This document shows positions 16,811 to 25,882 of a DNA stretch of 64,000 nucleotides, in pieces. The translations under genes and the position numbers were made by a program. The stretch comes from Elusimicrobiota bacterium (GTDB lineage: Bacteria; Elusimicrobiota; Elusimicrobia; UBA1565; UBA9628). Each line of letters begins with the position of its first letter. Position 1 is the first letter of the stretch. The DNA is taken from positions 35,154 through 99,153 of the forward strand of contig JAHFCE010000009.1 of assembly GCA_023249675.1 (NCBI GenBank), in the 5' to 3' direction. The notes under the pieces were generated by a model that was given only the letters and a program-made list of their open reading frames with translations, did no database searches and was not told where the DNA came from.

Positions 16811-18392
16811 ACGTTGCAAACTTGCCCAAGGACTGCTCTTGGTGTCTTTGTTGCCCGCTTGCGCCTGGTCGCAAGTTCCAGGTTTGGAACAGGTCGACGG
16901 TCTTTTGAAGAGAGGCCAAGCGACCGGCTCTTTAGAAGAGCAGGCTGAAAAAGCTCGATTTGATTCGGTCGCCGAAGGCCCCGCCCCGGTTGCGGCCGGC
17001 AGCGCCCAAAACCCTGAGACTGGCCCGGGAATGAGCCTCGCAAACAAGGCAATCTTTTTTGAGGAGCGGACGCGTCAAGAGCACCGGCCCTGGTTCGGTT
17101 TGATCGTCAGCCGCGATCTGGATGAATCGGGCAATTTGATGCGGTATTCAAGCCTCGGCGATGCCGCTATATGGACCGGAACCTATATCGCCTCTCAGGC
17201 CATGCGCTACGCGGTCACACGCGAACCCGCGGCCTTGCAGGGCATGGAAGAGTCCTTGTGGGGATTCTCTGCCCTCCACGAGATAACAGAAATCCCCGGC
17301 TTGATCGCCCGGGTTTTGGTGCCGCGCGATTATGCCGAGGCGAACAGCCTGACCAATAATCCCGATTGGCACGCCGGCCACGGCAAATATGAGGGCTGGT
17401 ATTGGAAAGGGGAACTCTCTTATGACCAATACACCGGCTATCTCTTTGGAATTTGCAAGGCCTGGCCGTTCATCCATGATCCCGCCCTGCGCGCAGCGTT
17501 GAAAGAGGTTCTCCGAGCGATCGGCCATCACATCATGGAACATGACATGAGGATCGAGGGGGCCGGAACTTTCCTGGATTTCCGTGCCAACTATTTTTAT
17601 CAGGATCGGGGACCTGGTTTTATCAAGTCGATTCCCCTGCCGCCGCTCCGCGCCGGCAATGCCTTGGACGGCCTGCACTACCTGCGAGTCTGCGCTTCTT
17701 TGACCGAGGATCCCGCACTCCAAGCCTATTACGAGAATGAGATGGTCTTGAAGCGCGAGATGGATGTCCAGGTTTTAAATGCCGGTCCCCAATATTTCCC
17801 CGAATGGCTTAAGGAACATCAACGTTGGGCGGAGAAGATCGCGCGTTTTGAGTGGGGAGACGACGTCCAGGTCCGGCCGGAGGCCTTGCGCAGCGATATT
17901 TCCGCCAATTTGTCCCATATGGCCTTTCACGATTTATTGGCCCTGGAAACCGACCCCATGCTCCGCGACAATTACGCCGGCGCTTTCCATAAGGTGCACC
18001 AAGTGGTCGAGGGAGAGGGGAATACGTTTTGGAATTTCCTCTATGCCGCATCGCTGGGAGCGAGTCCTCGGGAAATAGAAGCCGGCGTGGATTCCTTGAA
18101 ACGTTTCCCCACGGCTCGTTTCACGGGAGCCATGACCAACAGTTCGGATCCCTCTTTACCCAAAGACAAGGCTGTGCAAGCCACCCTCTATAAACCGGGT
18201 CAAGCTCCTTATGGGTGGCTTGCCAAGACGCCTCTCCCTTTTGACAAGCGGGTGCTGCATGCGGCTTTCCCCTGGCAGCACAATCCTTATGAGATGGACG
18301 CGCCTGCCGATCCCACGCAAGGATCGGGCGCTGGGTATTTGGTCGCTTACTGGATGGGGCGTTATTACGGCTATGTCGGGCCGGCGGATTAG
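16803..18392 (+). CDS. Secreted protein, possible alpha/alpha-barrel, unknown function
   Basis: 529 aa from ATG 16803, chosen because it gives a clean signal sequence with LLPAC at about 16-20 (lipobox-like); an upstream in-frame start would bury that sequence. After a Glu/Ala-rich linker, conserved-looking segments follow: SLGDAAIWTGTYIASQAMRYA, NNPDWHAGHGKYEGWYWKG, SYDQYTGYLFGI and a C-terminal AAFPWQHNPYEMDA. Repeated helix pairs with aromatic/acid clusters resemble (alpha/alpha)6 toroid glycan-active proteins, but I cannot assign a family. Overlaps its upstream neighbour by 8 nt; the next gene starts 7 nt after its stop. Confidence 0.65.
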   Translation: MIRRCKLAQGLLLVSLLPACAWSQVPGLEQVDGLLKRGQATGSLEEQAEKARFDSVAEGPAPVAAGSAQNPETGPGMSLANKAIFFEERTRQEHRPWFGLIVSRDLDESGNLMRYSSLGDAAIWTGTYIASQAMRYAVTREPAALQGMEESLWGFSALHEITEIPGLIARVLVPRDYAEANSLTNNPDWHAGHGKYEGWYWKGELSYDQYTGYLFGICKAWPFIHDPALRAALKEVLRAIGHHIMEHDMRIEGAGTFLDFRANYFYQDRGPGFIKSIPLPPLRAGNALDGLHYLRVCASLTEDPALQAYYENEMVLKREMDVQVLNAGPQYFPEWLKEHQRWAEKIARFEWGDDVQVRPEALRSDISANLSHMAFHDLLALETDPMLRDNYAGAFHKVHQVVEGEGNTFWNFLYAASLGASPREIEAGVDSLKRFPTARFTGAMTNSSDPSLPKDKAVQATLYKPGQAPYGWLAKTPLPFDKRVLHAAFPWQHNPYEMDAPADPTQGSGAGYLVAYWMGRYYGYVGPAD

Positions 18393-18399
18393 GAGAACC

Positions 18400-19893
18400 A
18401 TGTTCACGCGTCGATTGATTTCGCTTGGGATAATCGCCTCTTTGTTTCTTGGAACTGCCCAGCCGGCCCTGGCCGCGGCCCCGATGATCCGGCTCTCGGC
18501 CGTGCCCGTGCCCATAGCCTGCGTCGGCGTGGCGGCGGTCCCTGTTCAAGCCATTGCCCCTCAGCCGGCGCTGGCGCCGATCACGGGAGGTGGACTTGCT
18601 GACTTCCAGCCGCTGATTGCGCCGCAAACTCTTTCGAGGACGGAAACGCTTGCCGTCGCTTGGGACCGCTTTTTTTCTGGAAGCGCGAAGCGGCCGTCAA
18701 GGGAGTTCGTTCTCCCCGGACAACCGCCAAGCCGCGCCGTCGGCGCTGCGCAAGCGCTGCTCCCCTTGGGGAGAAGCGCCGAACGTCTCGCATCCTCTCC
18801 GCCCGCCCTCCCTTCTCCTCGCGTCCAATCGAAGTCAAGGCCCTGGAGCTTCGCCTCCAGGATTGCGGCCATTTTCTTGTTGGCCATGACCTTGGCCGGG
18901 TGCGCTTTTCATCAACCAATGATGGACGGCTACGCCGGCCCGCGGCCGCTGCCAGCGGCCATCGCCAGAGCTTTTGAGGAGCCGGGCGGCCTGATTTCTT
19001 CTCGGGTCCTTGAGACCGAAGTGAACAGCCGTTTTCGTGGTGAGATCATTGAATTGACCGTTGGGGAAGGGCTCCAGCAAAGGAAGTTCTCCATTGAGTA
19101 CTACACGGCCCTCACTCCAGGCCCTCGACCGACGGTCATCGTCTCTCCCATTTTGGGAGGGGAAAATTACCCGATCGCCCGCACTCTTGCGAAGCTATTG
19201 GCCAAAGAAGGCATTAACGCTGCCCTGATGCGGCGCTCAGGGGAAATTATTCAACCCAGCGATTTTGAGAAGGGACCGGACGGCAAGCTTCTTCGGCCGA
19301 TGGACCTGGTCGCGCTTCAAGATAAAGTGCTCCGCCAGCATGTCATCAATGCCCGACTGACCTTGGATTGGCTCCAGGCGCGACCGGAAGTCAATCCCAA
19401 GAAATTCGGGGCTTTGGGGATCAGCATGGGAGGAATGCAGACCGTTCTCTTGGCCGCGATCGACTCCCGCATTCAGCGCCAGATGATCGCTTTGGCCGGA
19501 GCGGATTTGCCGGATATCATTGCTCGGAGCCATGAGGGGAGCGTCGCCCGCTATCGCCGGGCGACCTTGGAGACTTTGGGCTGGAGCTTGGATGATCTCA
19601 GCGATAAGATGAGACAAGCAATGCGCGTTGAAGGCAGCGGGGATTTGAGCATCGATCCGGGCAGCTTGGCTCCTTCCCTCGATGCGAGAAGAACCTTGAT
19701 GATCATCAGCCTCCTCGATCAGGTTGTCCCGACAAAAAATCAATTGGCTCTTTGGGAGCTGGCAGGCCGCCCTGAAGTCTACTATCTACCGACGGGGCAC
19801 TACACCGCCGCTCTCTATTGGTTTCATTTCCAGGTGTGGACAAAACGATTCTTCACGGAAGGGCTCCTGGAGCAGGATCAGAAAAGTCGGTGA
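18400..19893 (+). CDS. Exported alpha/beta hydrolase with long Pro/Ala-rich presequence
   Basis: 497 aa from ATG 18400, with AGGAGA 4 nt upstream. The signal peptide ends near QPALAAAP. About 120 residues of Pro/Ala/Ser-rich sequence follow, then a second hydrophobic segment with a lipobox-like LAGC (C168). The catalytic domain begins around 215: nucleophile S342 (GISMGG), acid D440 (SLLDQVVP) and H467 (PTGHYTA). A tandem export signal is odd; M163 could be a second start producing a lipoprotein. Substrate unknown; a dienelactone-hydrolase or esterase role is plausible. Confidence 0.75.
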   Translation: MFTRRLISLGIIASLFLGTAQPALAAAPMIRLSAVPVPIACVGVAAVPVQAIAPQPALAPITGGGLADFQPLIAPQTLSRTETLAVAWDRFFSGSAKRPSREFVLPGQPPSRAVGAAQALLPLGRSAERLASSPPALPSPRVQSKSRPWSFASRIAAIFLLAMTLAGCAFHQPMMDGYAGPRPLPAAIARAFEEPGGLISSRVLETEVNSRFRGEIIELTVGEGLQQRKFSIEYYTALTPGPRPTVIVSPILGGENYPIARTLAKLLAKEGINAALMRRSGEIIQPSDFEKGPDGKLLRPMDLVALQDKVLRQHVINARLTLDWLQARPEVNPKKFGALGISMGGMQTVLLAAIDSRIQRQMIALAGADLPDIIARSHEGSVARYRRATLETLGWSLDDLSDKMRQAMRVEGSGDLSIDPGSLAPSLDARRTLMIISLLDQVVPTKNQLALWELAGRPEVYYLPTGHYTAALYWFHFQVWTKRFFTEGLLEQDQKSR

Positions 19894-19898
19894 GCCGG

Positions 19899-20117
19899 TT
19901 ATTGGGCTGAGGCGCCGGAAACTACCGCGGGCGCGGCCTTGGGTGTCTCGGCCTTCGCGGGACCGTCGGCGCCCGCGCAGCAGGAATCAGTCTTCATGAC
20001 CGGGCACATCTCGCCAGACCCGCAGGTCAGACGGTGAAGGCCGAAGCCGGCGGCGACAAGTAGGGCGACAGCTCCAACGCGGCCCAAAATATTCCCGTCT
20101 TCATTGAGCTCGCTCAT
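19899..20117 (-). CDS. Small Cys-rich single-TM protein
   Basis: 72 aa. One hydrophobic helix (GRVGAVALLVAAGFGLHRL, about 12-30) is followed by a cysteine cluster CGSGEMCPVMKTDSCC (32-47) and an Ala/Pro tail. Five cysteines in 16 residues suggest metal or disulfide chemistry, on whichever side the tail faces. Its ATG overlaps the stop of the riboflavin kinase gene (ATGA), so it is the last gene of the rimP-to-ribF operon. No family recognised. Confidence 0.6.
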   Translation of the reverse strand: MSELNEDGNILGRVGAVALLVAAGFGLHRLTCGSGEMCPVMKTDSCCAGADGPAKAETPKAAPAVVSGASAQ

Positions 20118-20497
20118 GCGCTCATTGTAGCCCGCGCGGACTTGCGGGTCAAGGACGCCACATCCTTGCGGATCTGAGCCTTCAGCGCGCCAAGCGTTGC
20201 AAACCGCCGCTCTGCGCGCATCTTCGAGAGGAAGCTCAACGTCAAGGTCCGTCCATAGAGATCCCCGCGAAAAGCGGGAATATGGACCTCAACGACAAGC
20301 CGCACGCCGCCGACGGTCGGACGCACCCCCACGTTGCAGGCGCCGACGCGCTTGCCAAGCGTCGTGCCCTTGACTTGGACCTTCCAGACCCCGCGCGGAG
20401 GACGGGCGGAGGGCGGGATCTTGAGGTTGGCCGTCGGAAAGCCGAGCCTGCGCCCTAGACCGTCGCCGCGCACGACGCGACCGCGAACAGTCTTCAA
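20114..20497 (-). CDS. ribF: Stand-alone riboflavin kinase domain (RibF C-terminal half)
   Basis: 127 aa only. It begins directly with the flavokinase signature GRVVRGDGLGRRLGFPTANL and contains GVRPTVGG and VEVHIPAFRGDLYG, followed by the expected C-terminal helix. Reaction: riboflavin plus ATP to FMN. The usual bacterial RibF (about 310 aa) carries an N-terminal FAD synthetase domain, which is entirely missing here. truB ends right at this start (4-nt overlap), so no remnant lies upstream. FAD synthesis must come from another gene. Confidence 0.85.
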   Translation of the reverse strand: MKTVRGRVVRGDGLGRRLGFPTANLKIPPSARPPRGVWKVQVKGTTLGKRVGACNVGVRPTVGGVRLVVEVHIPAFRGDLYGRTLTLSFLSKMRAERRFATLGALKAQIRKDVASLTRKSARATMSA

Positions 20498-21216
20498 GGC
20501 CTTCCGTTAAGAGCGCCCTCGAGAGCCGGCAAGGACTCCGCCAGGCGCCGGAAGAGCTCGGAGGCAGACAGGGCGCGCACAACGTCGAGAGGAGCGGCCT
20601 CCTCGATGCGCCAAGGGCCCACGGACTCGCGGCGCAGGGCGGACACCGTCGCGCCGCAGCCAATCTTGTCGCCCAGTACCTCGGCCAAGGTCCGCACGTA
20701 GGTCCCGCTCGCGCAATGCAGGCGATGAGACAACTCCGGCGCGGCCCAGGACAGCGCCTCCCAGGAATGCACCACGGCCGATCGAGCCTTGACCGGAACC
20801 TCAAGACCTTGGCGGGCGTACTCGTAGAGCGGGCGGCCCTGGTGCTTGACCGCGGAATAGGCGGGGGCCGGCGCCGAGACGATCCCGACGAGCGCGGCAA
20901 GCTCGGCCGAAAGCCGCGCCAAGTCGAGCGCGGGCAACGGACGCGCATCGATCGTCTTGCCCGTGATGTCGCCGGTGTCGGTCTTGACGCCAAGGCGGAT
21001 CGTGCCCGAATAGATCTTGTCCATGCCCTGCAGACGCGCCTGGAGCTTCGTGCAGGGGCCGATGAGTACGACGAGCAAGCCCGTGGCGAGAGGATCGAGC
21101 GTGCCGGAATGGCCGACCTTGGTGCCGCGGGGAAAACGCTGGCGCAGAACGGCGACGCAGTCGTGCGAGGTCCAGCCCGCGGGTTTGTCGATCAGGAGCA
21201 TCCCGGCTGGAATCAC
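20494..21216 (-). CDS. truB: tRNA pseudouridine-55 synthase
   Basis: 240 aa from GTG 21216, which overlaps the rbfA stop (GTGA); M6 (MLLIDKPAGWTSHD) is an alternative start. The catalytic Asp is D41 in GHSGTLDPLATGLL, and YSAVKHQGRPLYEYARQG and CASGTYVRTLAEVLG are TruB motifs. It converts U55 of the T-loop to pseudouridine. The PUA-like C-terminal extension of longer TruBs is absent, as in many bacteria. Confidence 0.93.
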   Translation of the reverse strand: MIPAGMLLIDKPAGWTSHDCVAVLRQRFPRGTKVGHSGTLDPLATGLLVVLIGPCTKLQARLQGMDKIYSGTIRLGVKTDTGDITGKTIDARPLPALDLARLSAELAALVGIVSAPAPAYSAVKHQGRPLYEYARQGLEVPVKARSAVVHSWEALSWAAPELSHRLHCASGTYVRTLAEVLGDKIGCGATVSALRRESVGPWRIEEAAPLDVVRALSASELFRRLAESLPALEGALNGRP

Positions 21217-21563
21217 CGTCCCGTTTCCTTTTCGAGCTTATTGAGAAGCTCGTCGATGCGCGACGCCTTCTTGGGCGTGTTGTCGTAGGTGAAGATCAGA
21301 TTCGGGATGGTCTTCACCGACACCTTCCTCTTGATGAGCTCGCGCAGGTACGGAGCGGCGCGCTCAAGGGCGGCGGCGGCGCGCTCGCGTTCCGCGTCCG
21401 TGCCCAGAATCGAATAGAAGACCTTGAGCGTCTTGCGGTCTTGGGAAAGGTCGACGTCCGTGACCGTGATAAATCCGACCAAGCCGGGGTCCTTGACCTC
21501 GCGCAAATGCGTCGAGACCAGCTCCTTGTAGAGTTGCCTCAGCCGATCGTTTCGCTCGTACAC
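21213..21563 (-). CDS. rbfA: 30S ribosome-binding factor A
   Basis: About 116 aa from GTG 21563, which lies 5 nt after the infB stop; the frame stays open further upstream but that part is infB in another frame. Homology-like segments begin at once: RNDRLRQLYKELVSTHLREVKDPGL, then VTDVDLSQDRKTLKVFYSILG and a C-terminal PNLIFTYDNTPKKASRIDELL. Single KH-like domain; it helps 16S rRNA 5' maturation in cold and late 30S assembly. No Shine-Dalgarno, so probably coupled to infB. Confidence 0.87.
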   Translation of the reverse strand: MYERNDRLRQLYKELVSTHLREVKDPGLVGFITVTDVDLSQDRKTLKVFYSILGTDAERERAAAALERAAPYLRELIKRKVSVKTIPNLIFTYDNTPKKASRIDELLNKLEKETGR

Positions 21564-21567
21564 CGGC

Positions 21568-24012
21568 TTAGCGCGGCGATTGAGACAGGCGTCGAACGCG
21601 CGATTCCTTGACGAAGAACTCGAGCAGGTCGCCGACCGCGACGTCGCTGAAGCCCTCGATGCCGATACCGCACTCCATGCCCTTCTCCACTTCCTTGACG
21701 TCATCCTTGAAGTGGCGAAGCGTGGTGACCTTGCTGGTGTGGACGACAGCGCCGTCGCGGAGCACGCGGATGTGGCCGCCGCGGCTGATCTTGCCGTCGC
21801 GGATCGCCGAGCCGGCAATCACGCCAGACTTTACCTTAAACAACGCCTTCACCTCGCCCTTGCCGACGACGACGTCGACGATCTCGGGGGCGAGCAGGCC
21901 TTCAAGGGCCGCCTTGACGTCCTCAATAAGATCGTAGATGATCTGGTACTTGCGGACTTCGACGCCCTCGCGATCAGCGAGCTCGGTGGCGCGCGGCTCG
22001 ATCTCGGCGTTAAAGAGCAAGGTGACCGCGTCGGAGGCCGACGCGAGCAGGATGTCGGACTCGTTCGCGTTGCCGATCGCGCCATGGATGATACGCACGC
22101 GGCACTCCGTCGTGGAGAGGCCCTCAAGCGAGTCGCGCAAAGCCTGGAGCGAGCCCTGCATGTCCGCCTTGAGCAGGATGTGCAGATCCTTAGCCTTGGA
22201 TTGCCCGGAGTTAAGCGCCGTGCGCAGGCCCACCAGCGTCATGTGCTTCTGGTGGGCCATCGTCTGCTCGCGGTGGATGAGCCGGCGCTTCTCCGCGATG
22301 TCGCGCGCGGCCTTCTCGTCCTCAACGACAGTGAAGGCGTCGCCGGCCTGGGGCGTGCCCATGATGCCGAGGATCTCAACAGGCGTGGCGGGACCGGCGA
22401 CTTCAATGCGCTTGCCGGCGTCGTCGACAAGGGCCTTGATCTTGCCGTGCGCTAGGCCCGCGACGAAGGCGTCGCCCAGGCGCAGCGTCCCAGCCTGGAC
22501 GAGCACGGTGGAGACGGCCCCGCGCTTGGGGTCCATCTTGGCCTCGAGAACCGTGCCGTACGCCGGGCGGTCCGGGTTGGCTTTGAGTTCGAGCATCTCG
22601 GCCTGAAGAGCCAAACTCTCCAGCAGCTTGTCGAGGTTCAGGCGCTTCTTCGCGGACACGTCGACGAAAATGGTCTTGCCGCCCCACTCCTCGGCCTGGA
22701 GGCCGTGGTTCGCCAGGTCCTGGCGGATTTTTTGCGGGTTGGCGCCGGGAAGGTCGATCTTGTTGACCGCAACCACGATCGGCACGGCGGCGGCCTTAGC
22801 GTGATCGATGGCCTCGATGGTCTGGGGCATAATGCCGTCGGTGGCGGACACCACGAGAATGACGATGTCGGTGACTTTGGCGCCCCGCGCGCGCATGGCG
22901 GTGAAAGCCTCGTGGCCGGGCGTGTCGAGAAAAACGATCTCGCCCTTGTCGATCTTAACCTTGTACGCGCCGATGTGTTGAGTGATCCCGCCGGACTCGC
23001 CCTCGGCGACACGCGCGGAGCGGATGGCGTCAAGCAAAGAGGTCTTGCCGTGGTCGACATGGCCCATGATCGTGATGACGGGGGGGCGCGGCTTGAGCTT
23101 GGCCGGGTCTTCCTTCTCGGCCTTAGTGACCGCAAGCTCCTCTTCTTTGTACATCGCGACGACCTCAAGCTCAAAGCCGAAGTCTGAGGCGACGACCTGC
23201 GCCGCCTCGGTCTCCAGACGCTGGTTGATCGTGGCGAAGATGCCCAAGCCCATCAGCTTCTTGATGACGTCGTTCGTCTTGAGCTCCATCTTCTCGGAAA
23301 GCTCGCGGACGGTGATCATCGATGAAACCTTGATCTTCTTAAGCGCGGGTTTAGCGCTCGGATCGAGCGGTTTGGCCGCGGGCGCTACCGGACGATTCGG
23401 CTGTTGCGGACGCTGGCCGCCGGAACGGTGGCCGTGACCAGGGCGCTGGCCGGGCATCGATGGCCGAGAGGAGCCGGGGCGCGACGTCATCTGCGGGCGC
23501 GTCGTGATCGCGCCCGGGCGCAGAATGACGGGCTTCTGCGGACCGGACGTGCCGGGCTTGGGCGGCATGGGCGGCAGAGCGCCGGTCACGGGCGGCTTTG
23601 CGGCGGGTACGGCGGGAACGATGGGCGCGGACGCGACGGCCGGCTTCGCGACAGGAGCTGGGGCGGCCGCGGCGGGAGCAGGCGCGGCGGCGGCGGGTGG
23701 AATGGCGGACTTCGGGACTGGAGGCTTGGGGAGCGCTGCGCCGGCGGCCAGGCGCGTCACGGTCGGGCCGGCGGTCGAGACGTTGCGCTTCTTGAACATC
23801 GCGAACGCGGACACCAGGCTCGACGAGGGGGGCGCGATCGAGCCCTCTTCCTGCTTGGTGCGGACCTCGGCGGCGGTCTTGGAGACGCCCTCGACATCGG
23901 AGACAGCACCTTTTTTGGCCTTCTTCGAAGAAGCCTTGACGGGCTTGGACGCGGCGGCTTTCGGCGCCGCGGGCTTCTTTGCCGGGGTCTTTTTCGTGGT
24001 CTTCTTGGCCAT
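21568..24012 (-). CDS. infB: Translation initiation factor IF-2
   Basis: 814 aa. Residues 1-225 are a low-complexity Lys-, then Ala/Pro-, then Gly/Pro-rich extension. An IF2-N module follows ([20 protein letters not shown]), then the G domain with GHVDHGKT (317-324), DTPGHEAF (363-370) and NKID (417-420), and IF-2 domains II to IV. It delivers fMet-tRNA to the 30S subunit. The 32-nt gap to nusA contains TATAAT 9 nt before the ATG, so it may have a promoter of its own inside the operon. Confidence 0.97.
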   Translation of the reverse strand: MAKKTTKKTPAKKPAAPKAAASKPVKASSKKAKKGAVSDVEGVSKTAAEVRTKQEEGSIAPPSSSLVSAFAMFKKRNVSTAGPTVTRLAAGAALPKPPVPKSAIPPAAAAPAPAAAAPAPVAKPAVASAPIVPAVPAAKPPVTGALPPMPPKPGTSGPQKPVILRPGAITTRPQMTSRPGSSRPSMPGQRPGHGHRSGGQRPQQPNRPVAPAAKPLDPSAKPALKKIKVSSMITVRELSEKMELKTNDVIKKLMGLGIFATINQRLETEAAQVVASDFGFELEVVAMYKEEELAVTKAEKEDPAKLKPRPPVITIMGHVDHGKTSLLDAIRSARVAEGESGGITQHIGAYKVKIDKGEIVFLDTPGHEAFTAMRARGAKVTDIVILVVSATDGIMPQTIEAIDHAKAAAVPIVVAVNKIDLPGANPQKIRQDLANHGLQAEEWGGKTIFVDVSAKKRLNLDKLLESLALQAEMLELKANPDRPAYGTVLEAKMDPKRGAVSTVLVQAGTLRLGDAFVAGLAHGKIKALVDDAGKRIEVAGPATPVEILGIMGTPQAGDAFTVVEDEKAARDIAEKRRLIHREQTMAHQKHMTLVGLRTALNSGQSKAKDLHILLKADMQGSLQALRDSLEGLSTTECRVRIIHGAIGNANESDILLASASDAVTLLFNAEIEPRATELADREGVEVRKYQIIYDLIEDVKAALEGLLAPEIVDVVVGKGEVKALFKVKSGVIAGSAIRDGKISRGGHIRVLRDGAVVHTSKVTTLRHFKDDVKEVEKGMECGIGIEGFSDVAVGDLLEFFVKESRVRRLSQSPR

Positions 24013-24021
24013 TACAGGGGC

Positions 24022-24027
24022 ATTATA
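24022..24027 (-). promoter_or_regulatory. -10 element (TATAAT) before infB
   Basis: On the minus strand TATAAT ends 9 nt before the infB ATG (24012), between the nusA stop and infB. No Shine-Dalgarno is evident. Confidence 0.45.
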
Positions 24028-24044
24028 GCATGTTGGGTGGGGAC

Positions 24045-25289
24045 CTAGGCTCCCGCTTGCGCCGCGGCCTTCGCGTTCGCGACGATTTTGGCGGCGGTCT
24101 TCTCTCCGATCCCGGCCGCCTTGAGCTCTTCGACCGTGGACGCCGCGAGCTTCGCGGCGTCGGTAATGCCGGCCTTCGCGAGCGTCTCGAGCGTCTTTGG
24201 CCCCACGCCCTCAAGCGCGGCCAAAGATGGATCTGCGGCCACGGCCGCAGACGCCCTCGAGGGCTCCGCCTTGACCTCGAGGGTCCAGCCGGTGAGCTTC
24301 TGGGCCAAGCGCACGTTCTGCCCGTCCTTGCCGATCGCCAAAGCCAGCTGCTCCTCTGCGACGAGCACCTCCGCGATCCGGTTCTCCGGGTCCATGACCT
24401 GCACCGACGCGACCTTCGCGGGCGCGAGTGCTGCGGCGAGGGCCTCCTCGACGCCCTCGGCGTAGGCAATGAGGTCGATGCGCTCGCCCGCGACCTCGTT
24501 CATGATCGAGCGGATGCGCGAGCCGCGAAGCCCGACGCACGAGCCGATCGCGTCGACGCGCGGGTCATTGGACTTCACGATCACCTTGGCGCGAAAGCCG
24601 GGATCGCGCACGATGCGCACGATCTCGACGGTCTTGTCCGCGATCTCCGGGACCTCCTGCTCCATCAGGCGCTGCAGGAACAGGTCGGCCGCGCGAGAGA
24701 GCACGACGGCAGGCCCGCGCTGGGACTTGTCCACGCGCAGAATGACCGCCCGCACATTTGAGCCGATGTTATAGCGCTCGCGGCGAATCTGCTCGCGGGG
24801 GGGGAGCACGCCCTCGGTCTTGCCGAGGTCGACGATGATGCTGCGCTCCACGAAGCGGTGCACGGCGCCGGAAACGACCTCGCCCTCCTTCGGCTTGAAC
24901 TCCTCGTAGAGCTTGTCGCGCTCGACCTCGCGCACGCGCTGGGTCAGCACCTGCTTGGCGGTCTGCGCGGCGATGCGAGCGAAGTCGGCCGCGGGCGCGG
25001 GGTAGATCAGCTCATCGCCGATCTTCGCACCCTTCTTGATCTTCTGCGCATCGGCCTCGGTGAGCTCAAGCTCGGGATCGATCACGGTCTCAACAACCTT
25101 CTTTGCCACGACGGCCGAGAAAACGCCGCTCTCACGGTCGATGGAGGCCCGGATGTCCGCGTTCTTGCCGACGTGCTTGCGCAACGAGGACACGACCGCG
25201 CCCTCGATCATGGACAAAATCTCATCGACGGGGATATTCTTCTCCCGCGCGATCTGCTCCAACGCCGTCATCATTTCGGATTTGCTCAT
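24045..25289 (-). CDS. nusA: Transcription termination/antitermination factor NusA
   Basis: 414 aa. N-terminal RNAP-binding domain (to about 130), S1 domain (GEVVSGAVHRFVERSIIVDLG), two KH domains (DPRVDAIGSCVGLRGSRIRSI and IAEVLVAEEQLALAIGKDGQNVRLAQKLTGW) and a C-terminal helix-hairpin-helix region (LEGVGPKTLETLAKAGI, AAGIGEKTAAKI). A GGGAGG Shine-Dalgarno lies 10 nt before the ATG. In enterobacteria NusA autoregulates this operon, which is relevant to the terminator found just upstream of rimP here. Confidence 0.96.
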   Translation of the reverse strand: MSKSEMMTALEQIAREKNIPVDEILSMIEGAVVSSLRKHVGKNADIRASIDRESGVFSAVVAKKVVETVIDPELELTEADAQKIKKGAKIGDELIYPAPAADFARIAAQTAKQVLTQRVREVERDKLYEEFKPKEGEVVSGAVHRFVERSIIVDLGKTEGVLPPREQIRRERYNIGSNVRAVILRVDKSQRGPAVVLSRAADLFLQRLMEQEVPEIADKTVEIVRIVRDPGFRAKVIVKSNDPRVDAIGSCVGLRGSRIRSIMNEVAGERIDLIAYAEGVEEALAAALAPAKVASVQVMDPENRIAEVLVAEEQLALAIGKDGQNVRLAQKLTGWTLEVKAEPSRASAAVAADPSLAALEGVGPKTLETLAKAGITDAAKLAASTVEELKAAGIGEKTAAKIVANAKAAAQAGA

Positions 25290-25303
25290 ACAATCAGCCC
25301 TCC

Positions 25304-25765
25304 CTAGAAATCAGCCGCGGCCGCATCGTCGAGCCTCAGCTCGTCGATCGCCTCGCGCGCGAACGTCTTGAGGTCCTTGTCGACTTGGAGCGACACTGTG
25401 CCCTCATGTAAACCCTGCAGCACTCCCGAGAAGCGGCGCTGGCCGTTCTCGGGCAGCTTGAGGCGCAGCTTCACGGACTTACCCGCAAAGCGCGCAAAAT
25501 CCTTGTCCTTCTTGATCACACGATCAAGCCCCGGCGAACTGACCTCGAGCACGTACGACTGCGAAATCTTGTCGCCCTCGTCGAGCGTGGCGCCCACGCG
25601 ATCCGAGAAATACGCGCAGTCGTCGAGCGTGATGCCACCCTGCTTATCCAGGAATAGGCGCAGGACCCACTGGTGACCCTCGCGGCGCCACTGCAAGTCC
25701 ACCAATTCGCCGCCCTCCTGCTCGATCAGGGGGTTCAGAAGCGCTTCGATCTCTTGGGCGTCCAT
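25304..25765 (-). CDS. rimP: Ribosome maturation factor RimP
   Basis: 153 aa from ATG 25765; an in-frame TTG at 25777 abuts the U-run of the leader terminator and is less likely. RimP features: IEQEGGELVDLQWRREGHQWVLRLFLDKQGGITLDDCAYFSDRVG, then EVSSPGLDR. It acts in 30S maturation. First gene of rimP-nusA-infB-rbfA-truB-ribF. A stem-loop plus U-run ends 13 nt upstream, so expression is probably set by attenuation. Confidence 0.93.
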   Translation of the reverse strand: MDAQEIEALLNPLIEQEGGELVDLQWRREGHQWVLRLFLDKQGGITLDDCAYFSDRVGATLDEGDKISQSYVLEVSSPGLDRVIKKDKDFARFAGKSVKLRLKLPENGQRRFSGVLQGLHEGTVSLQVDKDLKTFAREAIDELRLDDAAAADF

Positions 25766-25778
25766 GGTTTCACTCAAT

Positions 25779-25806
25779 AAAAAAAGTGGCTCAAACGGCA
25801 GCCACT
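25779..25806 (-). terminator. Intrinsic terminator in the rimP leader (attenuator candidate)
   Basis: Read on the minus strand, the 7-bp stem AGTGGCT/AGCCACT (25800-25806 with 25785-25791, 8-nt loop) runs directly into a run of Us. It lies between the rimP promoter and the rimP start, so full termination would silence the whole operon. The plus strand has no U-run, so it does not serve a plus-strand gene. Confidence 0.75.
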
Positions 25807-25821
25807 CCTGAAGAAAGCCCG

Positions 25822-25841
25822 CCTCCCAAAACGGTGGGAGG
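25822..25841 (-). promoter_or_regulatory. Leader hairpin upstream of the rimP terminator
   Basis: CCTCCC (25822-25827) and GGGAGG (25836-25841) form a 6-bp GC-rich stem with an 8-nt loop near the predicted 5' end of the rimP transcript. It lies 15 nt from the terminator stem and could act as a NusA, protein or ribosome target; this is inference. Confidence 0.5.
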
Positions 25842-25852
25842 TGAACAGGGAC

Positions 25853-25882
25853 AGTCTATCAAGAACCGGGGGTGCGCGTCAA
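25853..25882 (-). promoter_or_regulatory. Sigma-70-type promoter for rimP operon
   Basis: On the minus strand -35 TTGACG (25877-25882) and -10 TAGACT (25853-25858) are separated by 18 nt. It predicts a leader of about 80 nt containing the hairpin and terminator described. Confidence 0.5.

Noticed and set aside
21564..21818. N-terminal extension of rbfA
   Set aside because: Upstream residues are Ser/Arg/Ala shadow of infB; RbfA similarity begins at the GTG at 21563.
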